DNA from: Actinomycetes bacterium
GTDB taxonomy: Bacteria > Actinomycetota > Acidimicrobiia > Acidimicrobiales > CADCSY01
Assembly: GCA_025464025.1 (NCBI GenBank)
Contig: JAODBP010000055.1
Location: forward strand, 1 to 12,279
DNA length: 12,279 bases
Direction of reading: 5' to 3'
Position 1 is the stretch's first letter, and each line of letters opens with the position of its first letter. Shown here one piece after another: positions 1-5,808 of this stretch. A model generated the notes under the pieces. It had not been told where the DNA came from. It was given only the letters and a program-made list of their open reading frames with translations, and searched no databases. A program made the position numbers and the translations under genes.

Positions 1-376
1 GGCTGAGCACCTCGTAGGTCTCGGTGAAGGTCACGAACGTGCCGCCGTCGGGCGCGTCCTCCAGGTCGTGCCAGCCCTCGGCCTTCGACCACAGCGGCTT
101 CCCGACCGCCGAGTAGCGCGAGTGCTCCTCGAGCCGGGCCTCGACGATGCACTCCCAGGACCGGGCCCGGCCGCCGACGAGCCTCGGCACCCGGAACGTG
201 CACGTCCGCACCAGCCCCTGGCCGGCCTCGTCGCCCTCGAACAGCACCTCGATGCGCCCACCCGGGTAGTCGATGATCCGCGGGTGCTCGGCGTCCTCGG
301 GCGGGCGGGGGTGGAGCGTGCGCCACACGTCGGCGCGGGGTGCGCCCACGTGGAAGCGGGCCGTGTGGCGCTGCAT
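1..376 (-). CDS. SRPBCC (START/polyketide-cyclase-like) family protein, C-terminus cut by window edge
   Basis: My own translation of the bottom strand from an ATG at 376 gives 125 residues before the left edge. The start MQRHTARFHVGAPRADVW matches the usual SRPBCC opening, a beta strand followed by 'apaeVW..L'. Later segments SWECIVEARLEE, GKPLWSKAEGWHDLE and FVTFTETYEV also fit this ligand-binding fold. SRPBCC proteins bind hydrophobic ligands in a deep cavity; some are cyclases or aromatase-like, many are of unknown function. It starts 22 bp after the nitroreductase stop, with a GGCGGA stretch just upstream, so it is probably the third gene of the ferredoxin-nitroreductase operon. No start or stop of another frame competes well. 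The ligand cannot be told from sequence. The real C-terminus lies outside the window. Confidence 0.8.
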   Translation of the reverse strand, partial: MQRHTARFHVGAPRADVWRTLHPRPPEDAEHPRIIDYPGGRIEVLFEGDEAGQGLVRTCTFRVPRLVGGRARSWECIVEARLEEHSRYSAVGKPLWSKAEGWHDLEDAPDGGTFVTFTETYEVLS

Positions 377-398
377 CAGCGGGTCCGCCGCGGTCGGG

Positions 399-998
399 TC
401 ACCAGGCGCCGGTCCAGGTCTCGCGGTGGGCCACGGCGCTGACCGGTTGGCGGCGGGGCGGGCCGAGCGGCCGGGCCGGCCAGCCCAGCGGCACGACGGC
501 CATCGGCACCACGTGGTCGGGCAGGTCGAGGAGGACGCGCAGCTCGTCGGGTCGCTGGAGGGCGAGCGTGGTCATGGCCGAGCCCAGCCCGAGGGCGCTC
601 GCCGCCAGCAGCAGGTTCTGCACGGCCGGGAACACCGACGCCGGCAGCGTGGTGCGCAGGCTGCGCGACTCGTCGCCGCACACCACGACGACGACCGGCG
701 CCGCGGCCAGGCTGCCCTCGGCCCCTTCGTCGACCTCGGCCAGCAGGCCTGGGCTGAGGCGGCCCTCGGAGTGGGCCCGGCCGGCGGCCCGCCACACGTC
801 GCGGTTCAGGTCGCCGATGGCCCGCCGCGTCTCGGCCGCCCGGACGACCACGAAGGCCCACGGCTGGGTGTTCTCGGCGCTCGGCGCGTGGGTCGCGGCC
901 TCGATGCACTGCTCGACGAGGGTGTCGTCGACGTCGCGGTCGCCGAAGCGACGGCAGGCCCGCTGGGCCAGCACCACGTCGAAGAGGCCGCGGCTCAT
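399..998 (-). CDS. Nitroreductase-family FMN-dependent oxidoreductase
   Basis: 199 residues, a normal length for a nitroreductase. The family normally binds FMN and works as a dimer, using NAD(P)H. Visible signatures are the N-terminal basic motif RACRRF (13-18; usual form RRSxRxF, FMN phosphate contact), APSAENTQPW (38-47), the region PAVQNLLLAASALGLGSA (124-141, 'q.a.laA.alGLgt'), and a C-terminal PLGWPARPLGPPRR (170-183, usual 'lGyP...p.pr'). The start is ATG at 998, overlapping the ferredoxin stop by 4 bases (ATGA), so the two are translationally coupled. Possible roles are reduction of nitro groups or quinones, enone reduction, or FMN chemistry such as BluB-type. The substrate is unknown. 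The coupling to a ferredoxin suggests ferredoxin could be its electron partner, but that is inference. Confidence 0.88.
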   Translation of the reverse strand: MSRGLFDVVLAQRACRRFGDRDVDDTLVEQCIEAATHAPSAENTQPWAFVVVRAAETRRAIGDLNRDVWRAAGRAHSEGRLSPGLLAEVDEGAEGSLAAAPVVVVVCGDESRSLRTTLPASVFPAVQNLLLAASALGLGSAMTTLALQRPDELRVLLDLPDHVVPMAVVPLGWPARPLGPPRRQPVSAVAHRETWTGAW

Positions 999-1186
999 TC
1001 CTCGACCGTGATGGCCAGCTCGGGGCAGCCGAGGGCACCCCGCCGGGCCTGCTCCTCCATGCCGGGGGCGACCTCGTAGGTGGGCGTCGTGTTGTAGCCG
1101 TCGTCGTCGAGCTCGTAGACGTCGGGGGCCAGGTCCTGGCAGCGGGCGTGCCCGGTGCACCGCTCGATGTCGACGTGGACGCGCAC
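995..1186 (-). CDS. Small [3Fe-4S]-type ferredoxin, His-variant
   Basis: 63 residues starting MRVHVDIERCTGHARC and ending GALGCPELAITVEE. The cluster motif is C10-x2-H13-x2-C16 with C54-P, the single-cluster pattern CXXHXXC...CP found in cytochrome P450-associated ferredoxins of Mycobacterium, Rhodococcus and Streptomyces. His takes the place of the second Cys of the standard motif. The acidic middle (YELDDDG) is typical of a partner-docking surface. The start is GTG at 1186; the nearby ATG at 1191 is out of frame, and no strong Shine-Dalgarno is seen. It is the first gene of the minus-strand operon and is divergent from the acyl-CoA dehydrogenases. It probably feeds electrons to a P450 or other oxygenase, but none lies in the window; the coupled nitroreductase is the alternative partner. 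Confidence 0.9.
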   Translation of the reverse strand: MRVHVDIERCTGHARCQDLAPDVYELDDDGYNTTPTYEVAPGMEEQARRGALGCPELAITVEE

Positions 1187-1226
1187 GGCATCACGGTAGC
1201 CCGCTTCATCCCGGGACTGACGACCC

Positions 1227-1242
1227 TGTTAGATTCACCGCC
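1227..1242 (+). promoter_or_regulatory. Leaderless-type extended -10 promoter for the acyl-CoA dehydrogenase pair
   Basis: TGT-TAGATT at 1227-1235 matches the extended -10 form TGn-TANNNT. It is followed by exactly 7 bases (CACCGCC) and then the GTG start at 1243, so the transcript would begin at or next to the start codon. There is no Shine-Dalgarno in front of this GTG, which supports a leaderless mRNA, a common arrangement in actinobacteria. I see no clear -35 box. The 56-bp gap from 1187 to 1242 must also carry the promoter for the divergent ferredoxin operon. Confidence 0.6.
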
Positions 1243-2382
1243 GTGGACCTCGAGTTCTCGGACGACGAAGCGGAGCTGCGAGAGAACGTGCGCAGCGTCC
1301 TGGCCGGCATCTGCCCGCCGTCGGTCGTGCGGACGGTCTACGAGCAGAAGGCCGATGCCGCCGCCATCTGGGAGACGATGATCGAGCTGGACTGGCCGGC
1401 GATCGCCGTCGACGAGGCCCACGGCGGGCTCGGCCTGGGCTTCGTCGAGCTGGCCATCGTGGCCGAGGGGCTGGGCTGGGCCACGGTGCCGAGCCCGTTC
1501 CTCGCCACGGTCACCCAGTTCGCCCCGGCCGTGGCCGAGCTGGGGGGCGAGGCCCACCGGGCCGACCTCCTGGGCCGGGTCGCCGCCGGCGAGGTCACCG
1601 GCGCCCTGGCCCTGGCCGAGCAGGGTCGGTGGGACCTGGCCGCGGTGCGAGCCACGGCGTCGTCGTCGTCGGGGGGCTGGCGGCTGGCCGGCACCAAGGA
1701 GGCCGTGCTCGACGGTGCCACCGCGGACGAGGTGGTCGTGATCGCCCGGGGGTCCGCCGGCCTATGTGCCTTCCTCGTCGAGCGGTCGCAGCTCTCGCCC
1801 CGACCTCGGGAGGTGATCGACCCGACGTTGCCGATGGCCGACCTCGTGCTCGACGGCATCGAGGTCGGGCCCGAGCGGGTGCTGGCCGCGCCGGGTGCGA
1901 CCGTGGCCCCGCGGCTGGCCCGGGCCGTGGAGGCGGCGACGGTGGCGCTGGCCACCGCCACCGTCGGCACGTGCCGGGGCATCCTCGAGGCGACCGTCGC
2001 CTACGCCAAGGCCCGGGAGCAGTACGGGAAGCCGATCGGGTCGTTCCAGGCGCTCAAGCACCGGATGGCCGACATGTACCTGTCGGTCGAGCGGGCCACG
2101 TCGCTGTGCTGGTTCGCCGCCCTCACCATCGCCGAGGACGACCCCCGCCGGGCCGAGGCCGCCCACCTGGCCAAGGCGGCGGTGGGCGAGTGCCAGCGGC
2201 TGGTGGTCGGCGAGGGCCTCCAGCTCCACGGCGGCGTCGGCTACACGTGGGAGCACGACCTGCACTTCCTGCTGAAGCGGGCCAAGGCGGGCGACGCCCT
2301 GTTCGGGAACGCCACCAGCCACCGCTCGGCGCTGGCCACGATGCTGGGCCTGGCGCCGGCGCTCGAGGAGGGTGGAGCATGA
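1243..2382 (+). CDS. Acyl-CoA dehydrogenase, predicted non-catalytic (small-type) subunit
   Basis: 379 residues with the acyl-CoA dehydrogenase fold. N-terminal helices open MDLEFSDDEAELRENV, and GLGLGFVELAIVAEGLGWA (62-80) follows. The C-terminal domain carries YAKAREQYGKPIGSFQALKH (254-273; R258 is the FAD-contacting Arg of the 'REQFGrPi' motif) and QLHGGVGYTWEHDLHF (327-342). The flavin-side motif 'TEPgaGSD' is not recognisable in the middle domain. Where medium-chain enzymes have the catalytic Glu of 'YEGT' this protein has LFGNAT with Gly355, and I see no Glu aligned with the isovaleryl-CoA-dehydrogenase-type position. This matches the beta-type partner of mycobacterial FadE heterotetramers such as FadE26-FadE27 and FadE28-FadE29, in which one subunit lacks the base. 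The 4-bp overlap with the next gene supports a complex. Substrate unknown. GTG start chosen by the leaderless promoter spacing. Confidence 0.9.
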   Translation: MDLEFSDDEAELRENVRSVLAGICPPSVVRTVYEQKADAAAIWETMIELDWPAIAVDEAHGGLGLGFVELAIVAEGLGWATVPSPFLATVTQFAPAVAELGGEAHRADLLGRVAAGEVTGALALAEQGRWDLAAVRATASSSSGGWRLAGTKEAVLDGATADEVVVIARGSAGLCAFLVERSQLSPRPREVIDPTLPMADLVLDGIEVGPERVLAAPGATVAPRLARAVEAATVALATATVGTCRGILEATVAYAKAREQYGKPIGSFQALKHRMADMYLSVERATSLCWFAALTIAEDDPRRAEAAHLAKAAVGECQRLVVGEGLQLHGGVGYTWEHDLHFLLKRAKAGDALFGNATSHRSALATMLGLAPALEEGGA

Positions 2383-3572
2383 GGCTCACGTTCGGCGACG
2401 ACGTCGAGGCGTTCCGGGCCGAGTTCCTGGCCTGGCTGGCCGAGCACGGGCCGACCAGGGAGGAGATGGCCGCCGAGCCGGCCGTGTCGTCGGCCCACCT
2501 CCCGGGCTGGGCCCGCCGGTGGACCCGGCGCCTGTTCGACGACGGCTGGCTGGTGCCGGGCTGGCCGCCGGAGCGGGGCGGCCGCAACGCCGGCCCCATC
2601 GAGACGCTCGTGTACCAGGAGGAGCTCAACCGGGCTCACATCCCGCGCACGACGAACCCGCAGGGGCTCGGCATCGTGGCCCCGTCGATCTTCGACTACG
2701 GCTCGCCCGAGCAGATCCGCGACTACGCCGAACCGATCCTGCGGGGCGAGCGGTCGGCCTGCCTCGGCATGAGCGAGCCCGGCGCCGGCAGCGACCTGGC
2801 GTCGCTCAGCACCCGGGCGGTGGCCGACGGCGAGACGTTCGTGGTCAACGGCCAGAAGGTGTGGACGTCGGGGGCCAACTACGCCGACTTCTGCTTCCTG
2901 TTCTGCCGCACCGACACGACGGTGGCCAAGCACAAGGGCATCAGCGTCCTGCTCGTCGACATGGACACGCCCGGCATCACGGTCCGGCCCCTGCCCGAGA
3001 TCGTCGACCCCGAGCACCCCGACCTCAACGAGGTCTTCCTCACCGACGTGGTGGTGCCGAAGGCGAACCTGGTCGGCGAGCTCAACAACGGCTGGGCCAT
3101 GGCCAGCGGGTCGCTGGCCCACGAGCGCGGCATGGTCTGGCTCGGTGGCGTGCTGGCCCTCGAGGAGGAGGTGGTCCGCCTCCTGGCCGAGGCGCCGGCC
3201 GCCCTCGACCGGCTGCCGAGCGCCGACCGCGCCGTCCTCACCGACCTGATCGTGCGGTCCTACACCGACTCGGTCGCGGCCCGGTGCCTCGGCTACCGCG
3301 GCTTCGCCAAGCTGGTGCGCGGCGGCACCGCTCCGGAGCAGGCGCTGATGAAGGCGTTCAGCAGCGAGTCGCAGCAGCGGCTGACGCTGGCGGCCGCCGA
3401 GCTGCTGGGCGGCGACGCCATCGACAACGCCGAGGCCTACCGGTTCGAGCACCGGGGCGGGGCCTGGATCGAGCGCTACTTCGGCACGTTCGCCGCCACC
3501 ATCTCGGCCGGCTCCTCGGAGATCCAGCGCAACATCATCGCCGAGAAGGTCCTCGGCCTCCCCCGGGGTTAG
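2379..3572 (+). CDS. Acyl-CoA dehydrogenase, predicted catalytic subunit (FadE26-like)
   Basis: 397 residues. Visible motifs are the flavin/substrate motif CLGMSEPGAGSDLASL (128-143), VVNGQKVWTSGANYAD (155-170), GSLAHERGMVWLGG (244-257), and the C-terminal ISAGSSEIQRNIIAEKVLGL (375-394). Position 377 is Ala where medium-chain enzymes carry the catalytic Glu. E249 in HERG falls where isovaleryl-CoA dehydrogenase and long-chain enzymes carry theirs (IVD E254), close to catalytic E247 reported for ChsE4 (FadE26). I therefore read it as the catalytic subunit, introducing a C2-C3 double bond into an acyl-CoA. It starts at ATG 2379 inside the previous gene's stop (ATGA overlap), with a GGAG Shine-Dalgarno. 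A heteromeric enzyme with the preceding gene product is inferred. Such heteromers in mycobacteria act on steroid side-chain CoA esters, but this substrate is not established. Confidence 0.92.
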   Translation: MRLTFGDDVEAFRAEFLAWLAEHGPTREEMAAEPAVSSAHLPGWARRWTRRLFDDGWLVPGWPPERGGRNAGPIETLVYQEELNRAHIPRTTNPQGLGIVAPSIFDYGSPEQIRDYAEPILRGERSACLGMSEPGAGSDLASLSTRAVADGETFVVNGQKVWTSGANYADFCFLFCRTDTTVAKHKGISVLLVDMDTPGITVRPLPEIVDPEHPDLNEVFLTDVVVPKANLVGELNNGWAMASGSLAHERGMVWLGGVLALEEEVVRLLAEAPAALDRLPSADRAVLTDLIVRSYTDSVAARCLGYRGFAKLVRGGTAPEQALMKAFSSESQQRLTLAAAELLGGDAIDNAEAYRFEHRGGAWIERYFGTFAATISAGSSEIQRNIIAEKVLGLPRG

Positions 3573-3580
3573 CGCCCCGG
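3563..3580 (+). terminator. Possible hairpin at the end of the acyl-CoA dehydrogenase operon
   Basis: CCGGGG (3563-3568) and CCCCGG (3575-3580) form a 6-bp all-GC stem with loop TTAGCG that contains the TAG stop codon. No U-tract follows. Short GC stems are easy to find at this base composition, so this is only a weak candidate. Confidence 0.3.
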
Positions 3581-3654
3581 CGAACCTGTGGACGACGGTG
3601 CCGCGGCGCCGCGCAAGAGGCGTTCTTGGGCGGGCCGCAGCATGATGGATAGCC

Positions 3655-4494
3655 ATGGGCGAAGGGCTGGTCCAGCCTGCGGTGGCCGCTGCCGTCGAAG
3701 TGGGAAGAAGAGCCGGGTTGATCTCGACTCGTCCAGCCATCCTGCAAGAGACGAACAACACCGTGGTGTGGCTCAGACCGGAGCCGGTCGTGGCCAAGGT
3801 CGCTACCCGTGCGGACGGCCGGAGCGACCTTCATCTCGAGCACGGTGTCGCTACCGAACTTGCCCGGCTGGGGGCCGAGATCGCTGCGCCGCTTCCTGGG
3901 ACGGTCCCGGAACGGCATGAGCCGACCGGCTTCACCGTTTCGCTGTGGGAACGAGTTGACGGAAGCCGGCGCGAGCCAGTGGAACCAGATCGCCTTGCCC
4001 AGTCGCTACGCCGGCTACATGAAGCGCTCGCCGCCACGACTCAGGACCTTCCGTCCTTCGAGGTCTCACTGGACAGGGCACGCACCGCACTGGGCAACCC
4101 GACGGTCATGGCGGCCTTGCCTCCAACCGACCGCACGTTCCTGTGCGACATCTACGACGACGGCTTGGACCGGCTGCGTGCCGTGCCTGTCGGGCAGCAG
4201 CGGCTCCACGGTCAACCTCACGACGCAAACCGGCTGGTCACCGCCGATGGCATTCGATGGATCGACTTCGAGAGCTGCTGCGTCGGCCCGCTCGAGTGGG
4301 ACCTCGCATTCCAGCCAAGCGAGGTTCACGAGCACTTCCCGAACGTCGACTCCGACCTGCTCGCCCTCCTACGTCGTCTCAACAGCGCACGCGTGGCTAC
4401 GTGGTGTTGGGCTGAAGCGCGGTTTCCGGTGATGCGCAGACACGGCGAGATCCATCTCGCCCTCCTCCGGGGACAGCGAAGCGACAACTCATGA
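3655..4494 (+). CDS. APH/choline-kinase-fold phosphotransferase family protein with altered catalytic loop
   Basis: 279 residues, a usual length for this family. The N-lobe has VVWLRPEPVVAKVA (37-50), with K48 as the probable ATP-phosphate Lys. The C-lobe has RLHGQPHDANRLVTADGIRW (183-202) followed by IDFESCCVGPLEWDLAF (203-219), equal to the family's 'HGDxHxxN...vIDwe....Gp.ewDLA'. H185, N192 and the metal-binding D204 are present, but the catalytic Asp of HGD is Gln187. Some relatives have Glu here (from memory), so activity is uncertain. Family members phosphorylate aminoglycosides, macrolides, choline, sugars or other hydroxyl compounds; this one's substrate is unknown and drug resistance should not be assumed. 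ATG at 3655 has no convincing Shine-Dalgarno. It sits alone in the low-G+C region, 82 bp after the acyl-CoA dehydrogenase stop. Confidence 0.85.
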   Translation: MGEGLVQPAVAAAVEVGRRAGLISTRPAILQETNNTVVWLRPEPVVAKVATRADGRSDLHLEHGVATELARLGAEIAAPLPGTVPERHEPTGFTVSLWERVDGSRREPVEPDRLAQSLRRLHEALAATTQDLPSFEVSLDRARTALGNPTVMAALPPTDRTFLCDIYDDGLDRLRAVPVGQQRLHGQPHDANRLVTADGIRWIDFESCCVGPLEWDLAFQPSEVHEHFPNVDSDLLALLRRLNSARVATWCWAEARFPVMRRHGEIHLALLRGQRSDNS

Positions 4495-4587
4495 CTGATC
4501 GACGCCTATCGGCTACCTCGGGAGTCCCAGCGGTAGGAGAGGCACTGCGTTCTGTCGCCACGGCCACTTGACCGGCAGAATCTGGCC

Positions 4588-4896
4588 GTGGAAGCCCGAG
4601 GTGTGGACCCCCGCGACCAGACATGGCAGCACGATGCCACGCGCTTCCGCGTCTACTTCCGGTCCCACCCAGATCGCTCGGACGAGTGGGAACTCGACTC
4701 GACCGACGTCCGGGACGTCATCGCGTGGGCCGAGGACCAACGGCCACTACGCGGCGACTACGTGCTCTACGCAGTGGTCCCCGGGCACCCACCGGAACTG
4801 GGCCTGGTCCAGATCGCCGGCACCGACCCCACCGTTGGGCGGAGGCGCTCTGCGGGACCACGGCAGGTGCCGTTGCCGCGGCAACCCCTGGCATAG
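4588..4896 (+). CDS. Small protein of unknown family (102 aa)
   Basis: I do not recognise the family. The predicted protein has a balanced, acidic, globular-looking core at about residues 10-82, including WQHDATRFRVYFRSH, WELDSTDVRDVIAWAEDQ and DYVLYAVVPGHPPELGLVQI. Alternating hydrophobics suggest beta strands around one helix, with no signal peptide or membrane segment. The last 18 or so residues (GRRRSAGPRQVPLPRQPLA) are Arg/Pro-rich and may be a read-on tail beyond the family's natural end. The start is GTG at 4588. CAGAAT (4576-4581), six bases upstream, could be a weak -10 of a leaderless transcript. It lies 93 bp after the phosphotransferase on the same strand and just upstream of the large palindrome. 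The codon pattern and coherent core make it more likely real than chance. Confidence 0.6.
   Translation: MEARGVDPRDQTWQHDATRFRVYFRSHPDRSDEWELDSTDVRDVIAWAEDQRPLRGDYVLYAVVPGHPPELGLVQIAGTDPTVGRRRSAGPRQVPLPRQPLA
4872..4885. repeat. 14-bp perfect palindrome centred on CCGCGG
   Basis: GTTGCCGCGGCAAC reads the same on both strands and lies in the last codons of the 102-aa gene. A shorter perfect palindrome, TTCCGCGGAA, lies at 4912-4921, and the large palindrome centred at 4946/4947 has the same CCGCGG core. CCGCGG itself is common in this genome composition, so only the longer symmetry is notable. Confidence 0.6.
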
Positions 4897-4924
4897 CGCG
4901 GGCTCGGACGTTTCCGCGGAATGG

Positions 4925-4968
4925 CCTTCTGTGGAGAGCGCGTCCGCGGACGCGCTCTCCACAGGAGG
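4925..4968. terminator. 44-nt near-perfect palindrome, likely bidirectional terminator
   Basis: Bases 4929-4946 are the exact reverse complement of 4947-4964. The symmetry runs on to 4925/4968 with one T-G mismatch (4928/4965) that would be a G-U wobble in RNA. The left arm reads CTGTGGAGAGCGCGTCCG. It lies between convergent genes, 28 bp after the plus-strand small gene and 41 bp before the minus-strand SDR stop, where a two-way terminator is expected. There is no U-tract, as is usual for actinobacterial terminator hairpins. It could instead be a dispersed inverted repeat or a dyad protein-binding site. Confidence 0.65.
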
Positions 4969-5009
4969 GACTTGGTTGGATGCCAGGTCGGGCGCGTCCG
5001 ACAGGGCAG

Positions 5010-5801
5010 CTACTCCGCGAAGAGCTCGTCGTAGTCGGCCTTGACGGCGGCGAGGTGGTCGCGGCCGTTGGGGAGGATCCAGAACGTGCGGTCGCGGATC
5101 GAGCGCACGACGAGCTCGCCGACGTCGCGGGGGTCCATGGCGGTGGTGAGCCGGTCCTTGAGGGCGGCGACCCGGGCCAGGTCGCGGTCGGTGCCCTTGG
5201 TCCGGATGTTGTCGGTGATGTTGGTGCGGACCTCGCCCGGGCACATGACCGACACCCCGACGTGGGCCGAGCGGATGGCCAGCTCGGCCCGGAGGGCCTT
5301 CGACAGCCCGGCGACGGCGTGCTTGCTGGCGGCGTAGGGCGCCGACCCCACGCTGGTCATGAGGGCGGCCATCGACGCCGTGTTGACGATGTGGCCCTCG
5401 TCCTGCGCCACCAGGTGGGGCACGAACGAGCGGATGCCGTGGACGGCGCCGAAGACGTTCACGTCGAACACCGAGCGCCAGTCCTCCAGCGGCGTCTCCC
5501 ACTGGTAGCCGATGGTCGACACGCCGGCGTTGTTGCACAGCACGTGCACGGCGCCGAAGGCATCGATCGTCGCGGTTGCCAGGGCTTCGACGGCGACCGG
5601 GTCGCGCACGTCGGTCGGGACGGTCACCACGTCGGGCGCGCCGGCGGCCCGCACCCGCTCGGCCGCGGGGGCGAGCCGGTCGGCTTCCACGTCGGCGAGC
5701 ACCACCCGCATGCCCTGGGCCCCGAACGCCTCGGCCATGCCCAGGCCGATGCCGCTGCCCCCGCCGGTCACGACCGCGACGCGGCCCTCGAAGCGCTGCA
5801 T
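5010..5801 (-). CDS. Classical short-chain dehydrogenase/reductase (SDR)
   Basis: 263 residues with a full set of classical SDR motifs. These are the nucleotide-binding TGGGSGIG (12-19), NNAG (90-93), the catalytic-helix Asn115 in FDVNVFG, S143 in NTASM, and Y156-AAS-K160, followed by the CPGEVRTNI segment (Pro-Gly after the active site). It oxidises an alcohol or reduces a carbonyl with NAD(H) or NADP(H). The acidic residue D37 after beta strand 2 (VVLADVEA) favours NAD(H), which suits an oxidative catabolic role. It is the last gene of the minus-strand operon, starting 7 bp after the preceding SDR stop. I see no good Shine-Dalgarno, so coupling is likely. The palindrome at 4925-4968 lies just downstream. 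The substrate is not readable from sequence. Confidence 0.93.
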   Translation of the reverse strand: MQRFEGRVAVVTGGGSGIGLGMAEAFGAQGMRVVLADVEADRLAPAAERVRAAGAPDVVTVPTDVRDPVAVEALATATIDAFGAVHVLCNNAGVSTIGYQWETPLEDWRSVFDVNVFGAVHGIRSFVPHLVAQDEGHIVNTASMAALMTSVGSAPYAASKHAVAGLSKALRAELAIRSAHVGVSVMCPGEVRTNITDNIRTKGTDRDLARVAALKDRLTTAMDPRDVGELVVRSIRDRTFWILPNGRDHLAAVKADYDELFAE

Positions 5802-5808
5802 GCAGCCG

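Larger units (their letters stand above)
3573..4990. other. Lower-G+C region, possibly acquired by transfer
   Basis: Three hand-counted 60-base lines (3721, 4201, 4441) give about 58%, 65% and 62% G+C. Lines at 2161, 8281 and 10501 give about 78%, 77% and 75%. Codon choice changes as well, with third-position A and T becoming common (for example AGA, CGA, GAA, CTA). The region holds one phosphotransferase gene and one unknown small gene unrelated to the catabolic genes on either side. No transposase, integrase or tRNA flanks it. The exact edges are unclear: the left edge is about 3600, and the right edge lies between the palindrome at 4925-4968 and the SDR stop at 5010. Confidence 0.55.

Noticed and set aside
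376..1557. Long minus-strand open frame spanning the nitroreductase, ferredoxin and start of the acyl-CoA dehydrogenase
   Set aside because: Its translation is Arg/Pro-rich low-complexity text crossing two well-supported genes in other frames; stop codons are simply rare at this G+C.
3655..4494. Calling the phosphotransferase an aminoglycoside-resistance enzyme
   Set aside because: The fold is shared by many small-molecule kinases, the catalytic Asp is absent, and nothing nearby points to antibiotics.
4701..4722. GACGTCC-N-GGACGTC-like dyad inside the small gene
   Set aside because: It is a short imperfect symmetry within coding sequence made of common GAC/GTC codons, expected by chance at this composition.
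4930..4963. The peptide VESASADALST appears in open frames on both strands here
   Set aside because: This follows directly from the DNA palindrome being translated in both directions; it is not a repeated protein motif.
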